Assembly: GCA_900175165.2 (NCBI GenBank)
Contig: FWWN02000230.1
Span: forward strand, 1-64,000
Source of the DNA: Rhizomucor pusillus
Lineage: Eukaryota > Mucoromycota > Mucoromycetes > Mucorales > Lichtheimiaceae
Direction: 5' to 3'
Length of the DNA stretch: 64,000 bases
Positions 46,510 to 59,197 of this stretch are shown piece after piece. Position 1 is the first letter of the stretch, and the number at the start of each line of letters is the position of its first letter. Position numbers and translations under genes: made by a program. The notes below the pieces were generated by a model that had not been told where the DNA came from, ran no database searches, and saw only the letters and a list, made by a program, of their open reading frames with translations.

Positions 46510-48549
46510 TCACTGGATCCAAGGTTCTTGATCTGGACGGTATGGAGGTGGCGGTCTTATGAACGTGATCGGGATATCACCTTCATTGTAGATTGGCAAG
46601 ACAACGCCTAATTCCCAGTTGCTGTTGTAATGTCAATACACTAAATGTGCTTGTATCATCACTTGATTTTACGTACTTCATGGTCAATTTCGGTCGTTTG
46701 CTATCCTTTGATATCGATACAGATCCCCATGCGGCTTGCGTAGCATTGTGGCTCCTATTCTTGAATAAGTTGCGAATCATCATCCGTTGCTTGCTATTCC
46801 ACGATCACGTACCCGAGATATACCCAACCCCGGATATTGCTATTGCTGCTTCTGGGCAGAGTCGCAACGATATACTTGTAACACTGTTTTAGAAAACCAC
46901 GAAATACAATGATTCATCGAGCCCAGACCCGTTCTTTCTCTACCTTGCTATGCATTAAGCTACCTTCTCTGTAGCTTACAGCATCGTGCATGACTTGTTT
47001 CGGGAATGTCGATTTTTGCCACAAAGACCGATTAAAAAATATGGTATCGGCTCCCTTTAACAAAATCATGTTAGGTGCATGACCCCAATTACTTTTCCTT
47101 TCTTTTTTTTTTTACTCACAGAAGGGCCGAGTTTGCTGTTAAGTACGGTATCGTAGCTTGGAAATACGATTTTGATAGGTGGTACTTCCTGGTCTCGTTT
47201 TCGTTGTCGATTCTCTTCAATGGTGTCGATGCCGCAAAAGGATTTATAGAGCTGATTCATATACCCGACATTTAATCCGCCCAAAGAGGATGTCTTAAAA
47301 GTATGTACAAGGTTGAGACGCTGTGAGCTGATAGCACGAGTTACCTGTTTATCCTAACCTGCATTTCAACAGTTGGCTTGCAAGGGAGATCGCTCGTCGA
47401 TAGCATTGATTTTACAATCTTTGCTAACTTTGGGTGGCCATAATTTTTGCTATCAGCACCTTCAAAGGTACCAGAGACAGAGGCAACTATTTGTGCCTAT
47501 TGGTCCCACAGACGTTACAAACTTTATCATGCTTTCAGATATACAACTTTTTACCTTTGCCTTGCTGTAATCATAATTGTAAAGCTCCTGTTTTACGCTT
47601 GCAGGTACACGGAGCTTATCCAAAACATCTTCCAAGTCTTTTGCGAACGTTGGCAAGGTATCTACAGGTTTCTGGAGTTTTGGAAAATCTTGTATGAAAA
47701 CGACATTCTCAATGTCTCGGTAATCAAAGGATATCTGCGATAACGAGCGCATAAGTAATCCTGAATGGAGGATGCAAGCATTGTTGTATATACCAAATTT
47801 GCAGAGCCAATAACAACACGCATGTAAGTATCATGTACAAGAAGCATCAATTTGGAGTGGAAAACACCAAACTTGGAATTAAGCATAGGGGCAGTGATCA
47901 ATACTCTGTTTCCAACTTGTCGCGACGTAGCCTAGTATATGCTCAGTTAGCCAGACGTGGGCATCAAAATGGTGAGTCAATTTCAACTTGCTCGAGGTCC
48001 ATGCATTACGAGGCAAACGTTGGTCTCTCTGGGTATGTGTGTCTCAAGAAACTCTTCGCTTGCAACCATCGCGGTCAAGACTGCTTTCTTCAATGTGTTC
48101 TGTGGCACGATATACTCTGATAAGTTTACTCATCTCTTTCTCCTTCTTCTTCTTCTCCTCCCCACAAAACTCTTGGAAAAAAGAACAACCTTTTGAATAA
48201 TATCCTCAATGCGTATTGCTCTAGGGTCTGTGAATCCAGCTATGTACGTCAACTTTACGGCACCCTCCCAAAACCGATCGCCTGTCGTATTTGGCTTTTT
48301 CGATGGAGCAGCGCTGGAGTTGGTATCTTCAGCGGGACGTTTTGGAGCTCTTTGAATATCGGCTCCCATAGTAACAGAGAGTACTTCGCGCGCAGTGAGC
48401 TGATCGACCGACTTGCCAAGGGACGCAGCCAGGGCTGCAATCGTGTCTTGCTTTTCTCGCTCCTGCTCGTCAATATCTTTCTGAACGTCCTGCAAAGAGA
48501 GCTCCAAAGCTAGTTTCAATTGCTGCTGGTCTTCATCGTCGGTGGCCAT
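46510..48549 (-). CDS. TDP1: Tyrosyl-DNA phosphodiesterase 1 with N-terminal UIM
   Basis: The ATG at 48549 (MATDDEDQQQ) leads straight into a ubiquitin-interacting motif (LKLALELSLQDVQ), then a linker and the TDP1 domain. The first HKD-type motif is FGVFHSKLMLLVHD followed by MRVVIGSANL. After a 55-nt intron the frame continues ISFDYRDIENVVFIQDFP. Later blocks are QIVASVSGTFEGADSKNYGH, SSLGGLNVGYMNQLYKSF and the second HKD motif MHSK joined to YIVATLPRSSNSN, then SHNATQAAWGSVS and NNWELGVVLP. The end is PWIQ. TDP1 resolves 3'-phosphotyrosyl links left by trapped topoisomerase I. All catalytic H-x-K pairs seem intact. The UIM suggests recruitment to ubiquitylated chromatin or topoisomerase, which is inference. 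Confidence 0.88.
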
Positions 48550-48786
48550 TGCCGACAATTTTTAACTGATCAAGAAGCGCGTAGTGTCGAAATTCGAGAT
48601 TCGCTGTAGCTGCATTGTTTCTCCGAAAATGGGATATGGTGCCCAACCCATTTTTGTTGCCGGTTCTGAATCCAGGAAATCTTTTATCAATAGTTAGCTA
48701 ACAATACTACTAGATGATGACAAATAGGAATATATCTAATTAAGTTATAGGAAAAAATTGCAAGATTCCTTCCATTAGGTATGGTT

Positions 48787-51241
48787 CTAGAAACCTCCAA
48801 CACCCATAACTACTGGTGGCATTCCAATTCCTATATAGGCCCCACCTTCATCGATGGAGCTCGTCGGTAATTAAGACAGAGTTAGCATCTCATCCTTTCG
48901 ACAGTTAAATGCAAGTATATACCAATACAACTTAATGTTCTAATTGCAGGCAAATTTTCTTAATATCAGTATAAATGGGCTACAAATGAAGGATAGATGT
49001 AATGGAAGACTTACCCAACGTATCCATAACCATTTTCTTCCGCCATTTTCTTTTGATATTTCTGCTGCAATTTTACCTGTAGAGTTTTATCACACAATTA
49101 GTACAGCAAACTCCATTTTCCCATGAAGAAAAAGCTTACATTTCTTGCATTCTTGAATACGTTTTTGGTGGAGGCTGATTGGAAAAAAGAATCAAATGAA
49201 TATTAGATCCAAATAGCTCTGGATCGTCTCGCAAGGTTAGCATTGGCTTACATAAATCATGGTAACTTGCACTATCAAGATATCTGTGGCGGTTGCGAGA
49301 CAACCACTATTAGAACATGTTTCGCTATATTTATGTTTTTGATTCTATTACCCTTGCTTTTCCTACTCAGGGATAGACTTTGCACGGCTGTTTTGAGACG
49401 ATTCTTTTGTGAAGGGGAATCGACTAGAGATGTTTCGGTAGCAGTATCACTATGTATCAATTATTTAATGAGCATTGCCACGGAAAATGTTGCAATGTAA
49501 ATAGATGCTCTTACTCCCAGAATCTTGTTTCTTCAGGAAGCTCAAAAGTTCCTGGGCGATAGTCATCGCCAAAGTGAGCACCCAGCAGCCTTGTAGGGAC
49601 AATTGTTCGAAAACCGGTGCTAACTCCAGCAATTTGGTAAGGCATGTTGGCTTCTTTCCACGCAATGTTGGTTTTCTTGGCATGCTTTTTCAACTTATCG
49701 GCGAGGATATTGTCGTCGTGATTGACAACTCGGCCAACATACTTTAATGTAAAAGCACGGTAGCGCGATCCGAACAGCATTTGTGTATGCCAGGCAAGAT
49801 CTGAACGGCCGACAAATGTTAGCTTATTAAGCTTCATATGCTAAGCATATCTCGCGTGATTACCGATTTCCATGGTCGGCACTGCAAGCAACCCCGAGTT
49901 TGCCGCAATGAGTTTCAAGAAATCGCTGTATCGTCGTATGGCACGGACAAAAGCTTCCGGCGCTGTCCAGTGAATCTTCAGTATATTGTTAATGAAATTC
50001 TTTTGTCTGAGCGCAGCTTGGATCAAGTCGATAGAAAACCGTGTTGGATGACCACCATAACTAGTACGAATAATGTCTGAAAGTTCTATACAAGGAATGC
50101 CTATTAGGCCACAATCCAAAAAGTCTTCCAGACATGTTACACACTCACTTCTGGAATATTGTGGTAAACTTCAGATAGACCTTTCTCTTTGTCCAAACCT
50201 ATAGCTTTATACTTCAGCACAGACTCAAATGCATCAAATCCTTTGTAAAGCCGACGCTGTCAAGCTCCATATCCTTTTGCATGGTCTCATCGATTTCTAA
50301 CTGCCTGCTATCCTTCCACGTGCCATCTCGATTCAATATATACCCCTAAAAAATGGATCAAAGGCATGCACTTGAATTTGGCACATTCATATTTTAATAC
50401 GTACTTTAGGGGCTCCGGTGCTTCGTTGCCTTCTCTAAGTCGAGTTCGGAGACAGCTGTGCAACTGCGTGGAACTCATTGGAAACCTGTTTTGTACAGAT
50501 AGGACACTTGAATGCCTTCCATTTGCTTGTTCTCCACCCGGCATAGGCTTTCCTTTAATACACGATTATCTTTTTTTCAGTGGCTATTTCACCACGCACC
50601 AAATATCGTATTTAGATACTTACGCTGGCCCATACATGGAATCTTTGCAGAAGCAGCATTCAAATTTTTGGGGTTCCTTGCTGTAATTCGTCAAGTCGGA
50701 ATGCACCTCTTCCCAAGAAATTTCGGCCTGTATCCTTTGGCGGTGTTGACTGATGGATTGCGAGATCAAATAAACGATTATTGCAGTAGGTTCAATGGAT
50801 TTACTTACTATTGATTGCAGGATTGCCTCAACATCAAAAATATCGTGATGATCGTAACTGTCATTATTGCTTAGACGTCTAATATCTTCGTAGAACCGAA
50901 AAGGACTTAATGAATGCGCGTGCCACATTAATGCAACATCTAGATATTGGATACAGCGTTAACGATGCGTCAAAAAAATTTTATATCACCGTCTTACCAA
51001 TTGGGATTTCCTTGACACTGCGCGGGTATGCGATCTGCTCCATAAAGAATACCTCGTATCTTTCTTCAGCAGCAACCAAGTACATTTGTAGCAAGTCTTC
51101 ATGGCTCTCGAATGATTCGAAGATTTGCTGAAATTGACTCATCATATCGAGATAGTGTTGACAATTTTCCATTGTCACCACATCGTTTAGAATCGGGAAG
51201 GTATCTTGCAAAGATGGCTTTTCAACGTTGTCTTCCGTCAT
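48787..51241 (-). CDS. DUF1399 / GRDP-type glycine-rich-domain protein
   Basis: A long multi-exon gene from ATG at 51241 (MTEDNVEKPSLQDTFPIL). Two copies of the family's hallmark are seen: DVALMWHAHSLSPFRFYEDI (~50.9 kb) and DLAWHTQMLFGSRYRAFTLK (~49.8 kb), the latter followed by YVGRVVNHDD. Between them is ALRQKNFINNILKIHWTAPE with RRYSDFLKLIAANSG. The C-terminus is short and glycine-rich (GAYIGIGMPPVVMGVGGF), a reduced form of the glycine-rich tail that names the GRDP family. Plant GRDPs affect stress responses and development; the fungal biochemical role is not known. Some middle exons (49.0-49.5 kb) are not firmly placed. Confidence 0.82.
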
Positions 51242-52336
51242 GTTTGTAATCAAAAACAAATTAATCGAAAACGGAAAGCTACAAAGCGCAACTCTTTATA
51301 TATTTTTTTATGTGTCACAGAAGCAGCTTAGATCAAACGAAGGCTTTATCATTCCGGGATACGGTTCATTCGGAGAAATCAACCAAATTAGGGATATACT
51401 CCCCATTTTAGGATGACGTTTAGCAGCCTCGCCTTGTACAATTGGCATCGTCAATTTCTAAATTCTCCAGTTTTAGTCACGCTTCATTTGTAAATATTTA
51501 TTAGCTGTCTATCCTTTCTTTACAATTGGATGCTTGTGCGACTACTCCAAATCATGCTGGGCCATATGATATCATAGATGCCGATTTTGTGGGACCACGT
51601 TCATCCCGTTCCTTGATGTGGAGGTCGCTTTTAAAGTCTATTATTCTCGGAGTGGGTGCACTTCAAATAGGCGTTTGTAGACAATATTACAGCAGTAACT
51701 TCGTTCGTATACTGATTTATGGTTTTCTTTTTGTTCCAATATCGGAGACGTATATCCGAGAACATCCACAATTTCTGCTAATGAGCTAAACTCTAAATAC
51801 CCGCCGCTTATCTGCTGAGCATTTTTTTCTGCGTATCGAGGAACTAAACAATTGCGCGCAGCGCTATGATCCAGTGAGCTTTACATGGATATTGAGCTTA
51901 TGCAATTAATGTACGCATATGCAAGCATACATATGTAGCAGTAAACGATCAGGAACGGAAATGAATACGCTGACGGTGCAAATTGTGCATACCTGCAAAA
52001 TCCGATGTGAATTGTTTGAGCAAGCTACTAGCATTCGCTGAATGTCATGCGTGGATTACAATATCGCCAATCACATGATTGAGTAGCGTGAGATGCTTAA
52101 ACCTATTCATTTCCAACTGCCCTCTACAGAATGTATTATATTGTCCATGTGCTTAGCACTAAATCCATCCAGAAATTACTCTCAGAAAGTAATATGTGAA
52201 CGTACGGAAACTTGTTCACCTATCAACATTCGAGTTATTTAACCATAATTGGTAGTTCCATGTACTGATGAATTTTGGTTTTTTATGATGTTAAAGAGTT
52301 TCATTGTATATATTTACAAGATTCGGGATATCTAAA
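51242..52336. other. Intergenic region, ~1.1 kb
   Basis: This lies between the DUF1399 start and the kinase stop on the minus strand. The open frames are short, start on non-ATG codons and show no family resemblance. It presumably holds the DUF1399 promoter. Confidence 0.5.
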
Positions 52337-55300
52337 TTACGAAATAACACATTCATCTTGATGCGTACTTTTTGTCCGTTTCTTATCGAGTCGATGGTAA
52401 GGCTTTGGATCTGTTGCCGGCAACAGATGTATGTCTACAAAAGTCCCCGTAGATCGACGCCGAAATGTTGTGCTTTGATCTATGAAAGGTACACTGAGCG
52501 CAGTGTCACCGGAAAGACATGATTTAGTATATTCTGAGGACAGTTGGTCTTGGTTCGGTTTCTTCATACAGGATGCCAGCATCTTTTGGAACTTGCTGTT
52601 GTTTCCATGGGTAGTGGGTGCAGGGGAAGTAGAAATAGGGTACGAGTCACGTCTAGGTGGTGGATGCAACTAGACATGATGTCAGGATGTTTATCTTCAT
52701 AGAATGTGCATTTTCACTTACTCTTGTGGTAACATTAGGGTATATAGGTCGGCAAGAAGCAGCGCTTTTTCGGCATTTGTCGTGACAAATGAGAGCACAT
52801 GCTGTGAATTAAAAATATGATTAAGATGTATGCATACATAAATAGTGGGATGAAATTGATTTACCTTCACAGTAAGCGGCATGCCGCTTGACTGTTATGA
52901 GGCAAACCTTGCAAGTCACAGCTACGCCGTGGGGGTCAGCACCGGCACCTTCTAAACTGCTTGTGTTGACATACCTTTGCCGAAGGAAGTCTTGACAAAT
53001 TGATGCTCAACAAATTCCTTTCTACGGATCTCTGAGGCGGGAACTCGTTGCGAGTCCATAGTTGGATTCGATCGCACATATTCGAAGATGCGTGTTAGGT
53101 CAATGTCTCCATAGTCTGTTTTTGGCCAGTTGGATGTTGGAGAGCTTGCCAAGGATGAAGTCGGCGACGGTGGAGAGGAGGCATTAGAAGATAGAGTATG
53201 CATAATCCATGGATGAGAAAGGAGTGAGTTAGCCGTTGGACGCGCTGCAGGATCTTTTCGAAAACAGGAGCGTAGGAAATCTTCGAGATTCTGCGATTCA
53301 ATGTCAGATATCAATTATTGTGTAATTCACAGGGCATGACAAACCTTTGAGATATTCGAAGGAAGAGGAGGGCATTCGTCTTCGACAATGTGATACAGTG
53401 CCGACATAGCAATCATTTCCGCATAAGGAGGTTTACCGGTTAGCATCTCGACGATGGTGCAGCCGAGCGACCAGATATCAGATTTGGTCGAGGCTCCCTT
53501 GAGCTCAATAACTTCGGGAGCCATCCAATTAGGTGTACCGGCAGGAGCCCCGAGTTCATCCTGCTTTATACGGAGATTAAGGGAGACACCAAAGTCTGTG
53601 AGCTTGATTTCGCCCGTCTTTGTCGTCAGGATATTGGCTGCTTTTAGGTCGCAGTGCGCCACCTAAAAGAGGATCATGAGCCCGTGATTTACGCTGCATA
53701 CAAGGACAATGTAAGAGTAGGAACTTGTCGCACCTCATGCTCATGCAGGTACTTTAGACCGCAAAGGATCTTGTGGACGTAGGAGGCAACAAGCTTTTCA
53801 GGCAAGCTTCCAAATGCCTTCAAAGTTGAAAGCAGCGAGCCATTCTCGACATATCTGGAAAGTAACCCGCATTAGGCAGCCGCATATGCAGTATTATCCC
53901 AACTCTCCACTCACTCTAATACAATATTCAGATAGCTCTCGTCCCGTACAGAGCCCAAATATCGAACGATGTGTCGACTATTTATGTTTTTCAGAAGATC
54001 CACCTCTTGCTGAGCTAGACTTAGTATCCACTTTCAAATATGAGAAATTGTTGAGTTCGCTTACCATGATTTCTTGGTCATGGCTGACGTCTTCGACCCT
54101 GATCCTCTTCACAGCGACAATCTCGCCGGTATGCACATCAAGTGCTCTAAATATTTTGGATTAACAACGCTGGTTTTTCCGAGTCGTTGGTACCGAGTAC
54201 TTTTCATACCTGTATACACTTCCAAATTGACCTTTTCCGATGCAATTTCCGAGTTGCTTTGCAATGTGATTTGTCAGTCAATTGAGATTCTCAAAAATAC
54301 TTGATTTATCTTACATAGTGAGTATCTTTGCCGTTCTCTTGTTCCAGAATAACCGTTATTAATTCTTTCTTTTTAGTGTCTTCGAGCGGCGTTGACTCGG
54401 AAGATTCAAGTTTTGGTCGTGTTATACTCTTTCTGTTGGCACGAACATCTTGCGATGAAGTCTCCTGCTTTGTATAGACGATTGGTGTGGATCGAGTTGC
54501 AGCAGGACGCGCAAAGAAAGAATCCACTTCGTCGTACTCGTTTTTGGATAAATCAAGGTAGTGCTTGCTATTTCGATGTATTGGCACGTGCTGTTCCATA
54601 TGAGCAGAATATGCACCGCTACTGTTACTGCTACTGCTTGCTTCGCTGTTGGTTGACAATCTGGGTGTCTCCCTCCTTTGCTCCTGAATGTCCGTGTTGT
54701 CGTCTCCACGGCCGGTGCTCGTGCTACTGCTTTTGGACTCCTCGAAAGTTTCAGGCATATCTGGATATTGCCACTCGTCGTCGCCGCGTAAAGCCATTGT
54801 ACTGTAGCCACTGTCTGCTGTTGGTCTCTGATGCAAGTTAGACCGGTATGTTCGTCGCAACGCTTCGGCTTTTTCTGAAATTCTGCCGACATCGTTTGCA
54901 CGGCAAGTTTTATTCGCTTCTTCTGCGCTCAACTGCTGGCCAAAAATGCTTTTAACATGACGATATCCGTTCCGAGAGTCGCTCTTCTCTGTGCCATGAG
55001 TTCCATACAACTGCCGTTCACTCTTTTTGCTTGGTAAACCGGCAGGTCGTCGGTTACCCAGTCCGGATGATTTTAAGCTGGCATCCCTGTTCGACAATTG
55101 AGGTGATGTTCTTTGCGGGTATTGATGTCTTTTGTCATGGTCTTTGGTAGTTGGGGTATCTGAAGACCTTCGTCTTCCGTTGGACTTGAGTCTGGCTAAC
55201 GAGAGAATTGTGTTGATGACCTTGAAGAGATAGCAGTGTGAACAGTTCAGCACAGCGGTGGTTTTCAGTCAAACAAAAGCAACTTACTGCGCCCATATCT

Positions 55301-55873
55301 TTGGCTTCGTATAAATCGACGGTTTGAAACAATTCAGAGTTATGTAAGCCAAGCTATTCAGGAGGAAGAGTATGGAGGGATAAAGGAAAAAAGAAAGTAA
55401 GCTTTTTGTTTATAGTCCTCAAAGTATATTGACAATTACCTCGCGCGCCCCTTGCAGAAACAGTCCAATATTCGCCATCTGAAGCAATTAAAAAACCATG
55501 CAGACAATGTTTAGAGAACCTCGCGCAGCTTGTCCGTGACCAGTAAGCTACTTACTTTAACAAAAGGAATGTTTTTTTTGCCTATACTTTTGATCGTGCC
55601 CGGCCTCAGACAATTGATCAATCTAGTAGGAAATATATTATTTCCAGCACCAGAAAGCCGGACGCAGCGTCTTTAAAGGTACCTGCAGAGGAGCACGCCA
55701 TCTTGGAGTTCCTTGTGGAAATCGTCTGAAGCGAGTCTGGAACCCAACGTCGTCTCTATAAAGTGCTTGGCAGCGATCTTGCTACTTTTGTGTTGCTCTT
55801 CTCGGAGACAATCGTACAGCCGATCGGTTTGACTGCTGGTGGTGCTTGCAGCTGAGGAGTGGCGTTTGTACAT
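52337..55873 (-). CDS. Cdc7/Cdc15-type protein kinase with N-terminal CH and C-terminal C1-like domains
   Basis: The ATG at 55873 opens [21 protein letters not shown] calponin-homology domain follows over four exons: [70 protein letters not shown]. After ~280 disordered residues the kinase starts with [16 protein letters not shown], typical of the MAP3K-epsilon/Cdc7 (septation initiation) family. Catalytic loop: [24 protein letters not shown]; activation end: [15 protein letters not shown]. The usual Arg before Asp in HRD is Cys, as in this family. C-terminal to it is a C1-like zinc finger: [17 protein letters not shown] across an intron to [10 protein letters not shown]. The tail ends QDECVIS. 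Fission-yeast Cdc7 and budding-yeast Cdc15 act at the spindle pole to trigger septation; neither has a CH domain. The fusion is read across short, well-formed introns. Confidence 0.85.
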
Positions 55874-57260
55874 TTAAGATCGGTGAGGGATAGATAGGAA
55901 AGGTTGACCAGAAGTGAATGAAAAGTAAACAAATGGAAAACAGGAAAGGAGAAAAACGTTATGCAATTGCCATACGCGCGAAGAAGCAACAAAAAGAACG
56001 ATGCTACTCGGTCATATGGGGAAATTGGCAAAAGTCTAATCACACATGTTGCTTGATGAATACGCACCGCCAGTCCTTTTGTTCCACTTTGTTGTCACGA
56101 TCGACGATTGTGGACCCGTCCTTCTCGTTTTTGATCCCCTTCTTCTAGCGTACCCTGAATTCGGCACCGTTACATCCTTCTTTGTTGGTCTCTCGAAAAA
56201 GCTCGTGTCACGCTTTGTCAACGATTAACTAAATAGGATAACGTAGTAAACAACAACAAAAACAACTTACTACCCTGGAGAAAAATGGCTAGTGCTCCTC
56301 GTTTCTTCACATTTATATACTTCCCCTTCCATTGCAAGCCGCGTTTCCACGGTATTCATCTTCCATTCAAGTATCGCGCGGCAAGATGGATGGTTGCACA
56401 AGTCCGCAAAGATCGGCAAAGTGCATATCGATCCGGTCCTTGTAGCACTGCAATATTGCAACCATCGGACGAGGCGCTTCTTTTGTCTCGCTTCACATAT
56501 GCTCAAGCACGTTATGCCACTACTGCCGGCGCTTTGCATTCACTGCCTTGTTGCCGCTTCTCGTCTGGCACTCAGCCACTCCACACGAGTGGAGATCCAC
56601 CGCATTTTCAAGTTGCATACAATACCCATATATGCCGATCTTTTCCTTATTGGATTGTATTGCTTCGTAAGCTGCTTATATGCCGAGGTGCCAAATTCTA
56701 GGCTGCCCCGCTTGCTGTTTCTTTTAAAGTTTGTATCGTTCCAAATAACTTTCTTTTACGGGCCTTGTTTCCTTTTCGAAACACTCGATTTCGTTGATTA
56801 GCAGAGAAAGGGCGTTGTTCCTCATTGTCATATCGTTGAACTAATTATGCTGATCCAAGTGCTCCAGATTAAAGCGCTCTGGTTTTTTAGCATAATCTTT
56901 GTCAATTAAGCCTTCTCTCTTCTCCTAGAGATGGCATTGCATCCTGTCGCTGGTATGAGGATACCAGCAGCCTATATTATCTGTATCTTTGTCGCTGTGC
57001 GCCAATAACTGTTATAACCCTTTGTGTCTCTCTGCTGTTGATTTGAACTTGAAAGAGGTGATAGTCACCAGATACTCGGAATGCGAATATCAAAAAACTA
57101 CAGTAACATCAATCGAGGATAGTCTCATGAATAACTGCACAGAAGCAATGTGCGCAACAGTGGCGTGAATGAGTGGCGTGGATGTTTAGCCATTTCTTGT
57201 TGTATTTTTCTAGCCAGTTATTAAGGGTCATAACTTATTTTACAGACATTGTTGTAAGCA
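55874..57260. other. Intergenic region with a hydrophobic open frame
   Basis: About 1.4 kb between two minus-strand genes. On the plus strand 56292-56801 is open for 169 codons (GTG start) with several hydrophobic stretches (ADLFLIGLYCFVSCLY, LLFLLKFVSFQITFFYG). An overlapping plus frame has an ATG at 56285 (138 codons). A membrane-protein exon or decayed gene is possible, but I could not link it to further exons or to a family. Confidence 0.35.
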
Positions 57261-59197
57261 TCAGACTATGTTTTGCATTGAAGATAGTCTTTGCCGGCGT
57301 TCAGCCAATTGCGCCATGTAGAGACTGGGTGGGTTCACTTTCCTATCAGGAGATTCCTCCCAGGCCCATTCGTGACCTTGCACGCGAGGTTTCGCACGCT
57401 TGGATGAGCTACCAACTAGGAGAATATTCAGTTCAGATATCATCGATCCACGTCGTTATCCATTTTTCCTCTTACTTAAAAAGTTTTGCGACAGCGGTGG
57501 TTTCTGGACTATCATTCCAGAGTGGGCCACAGAGTTCCATACTACCGAGTTGGCACCAGACCAACCGTGCCCGGAGCCAGCATCGTATCGATCCTGTATA
57601 ATGATTTGACCGTCTACATTGCAATCTCAAGTAGGGCGGGTAAGAAATAAAATCAGATCAGTATCTCATATGAAGAAATTGCTTACTGTCATAGAGTTGC
57701 CCAGTAGCTGCATTCATAAATTTAGCAGCAAGCCATGTCACGCCTAGATAAAAGACACTTACACCATTTCATGTGAGGACCAACATCGCCATTCTTGGCG
57801 ACACAGCTGCTCGAATAGACAACGTTTGGACCTGGAACACGACCTTTGTAAGAGTATGCGTGGAAGCTGTACTCTGCGTGGCAATGCTCTATTAAAATCA
57901 TCTGTCCCGATATCTCGAATGCAAACTGCCCAGCCAGGAGTGGTTTCTTAGGATCAGGAAATGGTGGCATCGGGAATGTGTGATAACAGTGCTAATATGT
58001 GATGTACCGTTTGAGTTGATAAGCTTCAATTTACTACATAGCATTCGTACTTACTTGAAAAGTTATAGCCAAAGCATTCGTACCGACTCGAACAAAATTA
58101 CGGAACCAAACAGACCGCACATTTCTGACCCAGCAGTTCTCGGCATGGTCCATGAGAATCAATAAATGATTGAACATCTCGTCTGCAAAGCGGTAATCCT
58201 TGACTTTGAATTTTTGACTTTTCATCATTTCTTCAGGCCCTCGCTTCTCGTTGGCAGGGAAGACGCATTCCAGGAACTGCAGGCCGACGTTCTGGACTCG
58301 TTTGCTCTCGTACTTTTCGACAAATCCACCACCATGCTTGCTTGAGAGTGCTGCAGTGATTGGTTCGTTGAGCGTCAACCGCGTGCCTGATTCGTCTATC
58401 CTGACGATTCTTCGATGGTGTTCAAATCGACCAGCTTTCCAGCCAATGTTCTTGCTTGTGTCACCTTTGGGAATAATAACATCCATGCCAACAGCCTTGA
58501 TCCAGGCGTCGTTGAAGGCGACTCCTACCATGACTGTATCGCCAACCTTGAATCTGTTCTTATCTCGAACTGTAACTTGGTTGTGTCCGACTGGTATGTA
58601 ATCATCCACAATGGGAACACGTTTTTTGCTCATAACATTGGGTTCACCGCTTATCTTAAATACATAAGGCGTATCTAATGGGTCGGTCATTACAGTGATT
58701 ATGGTGCCACCAGCTGGGTCGCCCTGGAGAACAATTCCTGACGAACTGATCTCGACTGGACGCGCAAGAACAAAGTTGCCTCTATTCAACTGCAATGTTT
58801 TGAGACTTTGACTCGGCGTAGCTGCAAGTTCGTTGATGGCCTGTTGGATACGCCCAGAGTCATCCTGGCTGCCAGGCACAGGGTCCAACGAAGCGGTGAC
58901 GGGCCCTACTGCAGGCAAAGGGGTCCAGCCCTCATTGTACCCTGCAGCTGAGAAATCAAACAAGTGATCACCAAACTCATTGTATGGAGGATAGACAAGT
59001 TTTCCGTCGGTCGGGTTAGGGTACACAACTCTTGAGTAAGCTGCGCCTTCGTATAAACCTGTGGTGTTTTGCGAGGGTGGGTGTTGTTGCTGGTAATTGT
59101 AGTTGTAATTTGGTTGAGGAGGTTGATTGTGAGCAGCGACGCTTAAATGCTCAAGGGTGTCGATTGTCGTCTTCAATAACTTTTCGAATCCTCTCAT
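57261..59197 (-). CDS. Right-handed beta-helix (pectate-lyase-fold) protein
   Basis: The ATG at 59197 opens MRGFEKLLKTTIDTLEHLSV, then an N/Q/P-rich segment. The fold begins VPGSQDDSGRIQQAINELA, the usual coil-forming entry of pectate-lyase-superfamily proteins, and continues with NRGNFVLARPVEISSSGIVL, NCWVRNVRSVWFRNFVRVG and, after an intron, GQMILIEHCHAEYSFHAYS. Later exons read GQIIIQDRYDAGSGHGWSGA and NSVVWNSVAHSG. A last exon after a GTAAGA donor has GHEWAWEESPDRKVNPPSLY, ending SSMQNIV. There is no signal peptide on this start, unlike secreted polysaccharide lyases. Either a 5' exon is missing or the protein is intracellular. The substrate is unknown. Confidence 0.8.

Noticed and set aside
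56292..56801. Organic-solute-transporter/TMEM184-like membrane protein
   Set aside because: Some hydrophobic segments looked similar, but the family's conserved N-terminal motifs are absent in all frames upstream.
57173..57601. 142-codon plus-strand frame over the beta-helix gene
   Set aside because: The minus strand here encodes recognisable beta-helix exons (RYDAGSGHGWSGA, NPPSLYMAQL); the plus frame is their shadow.
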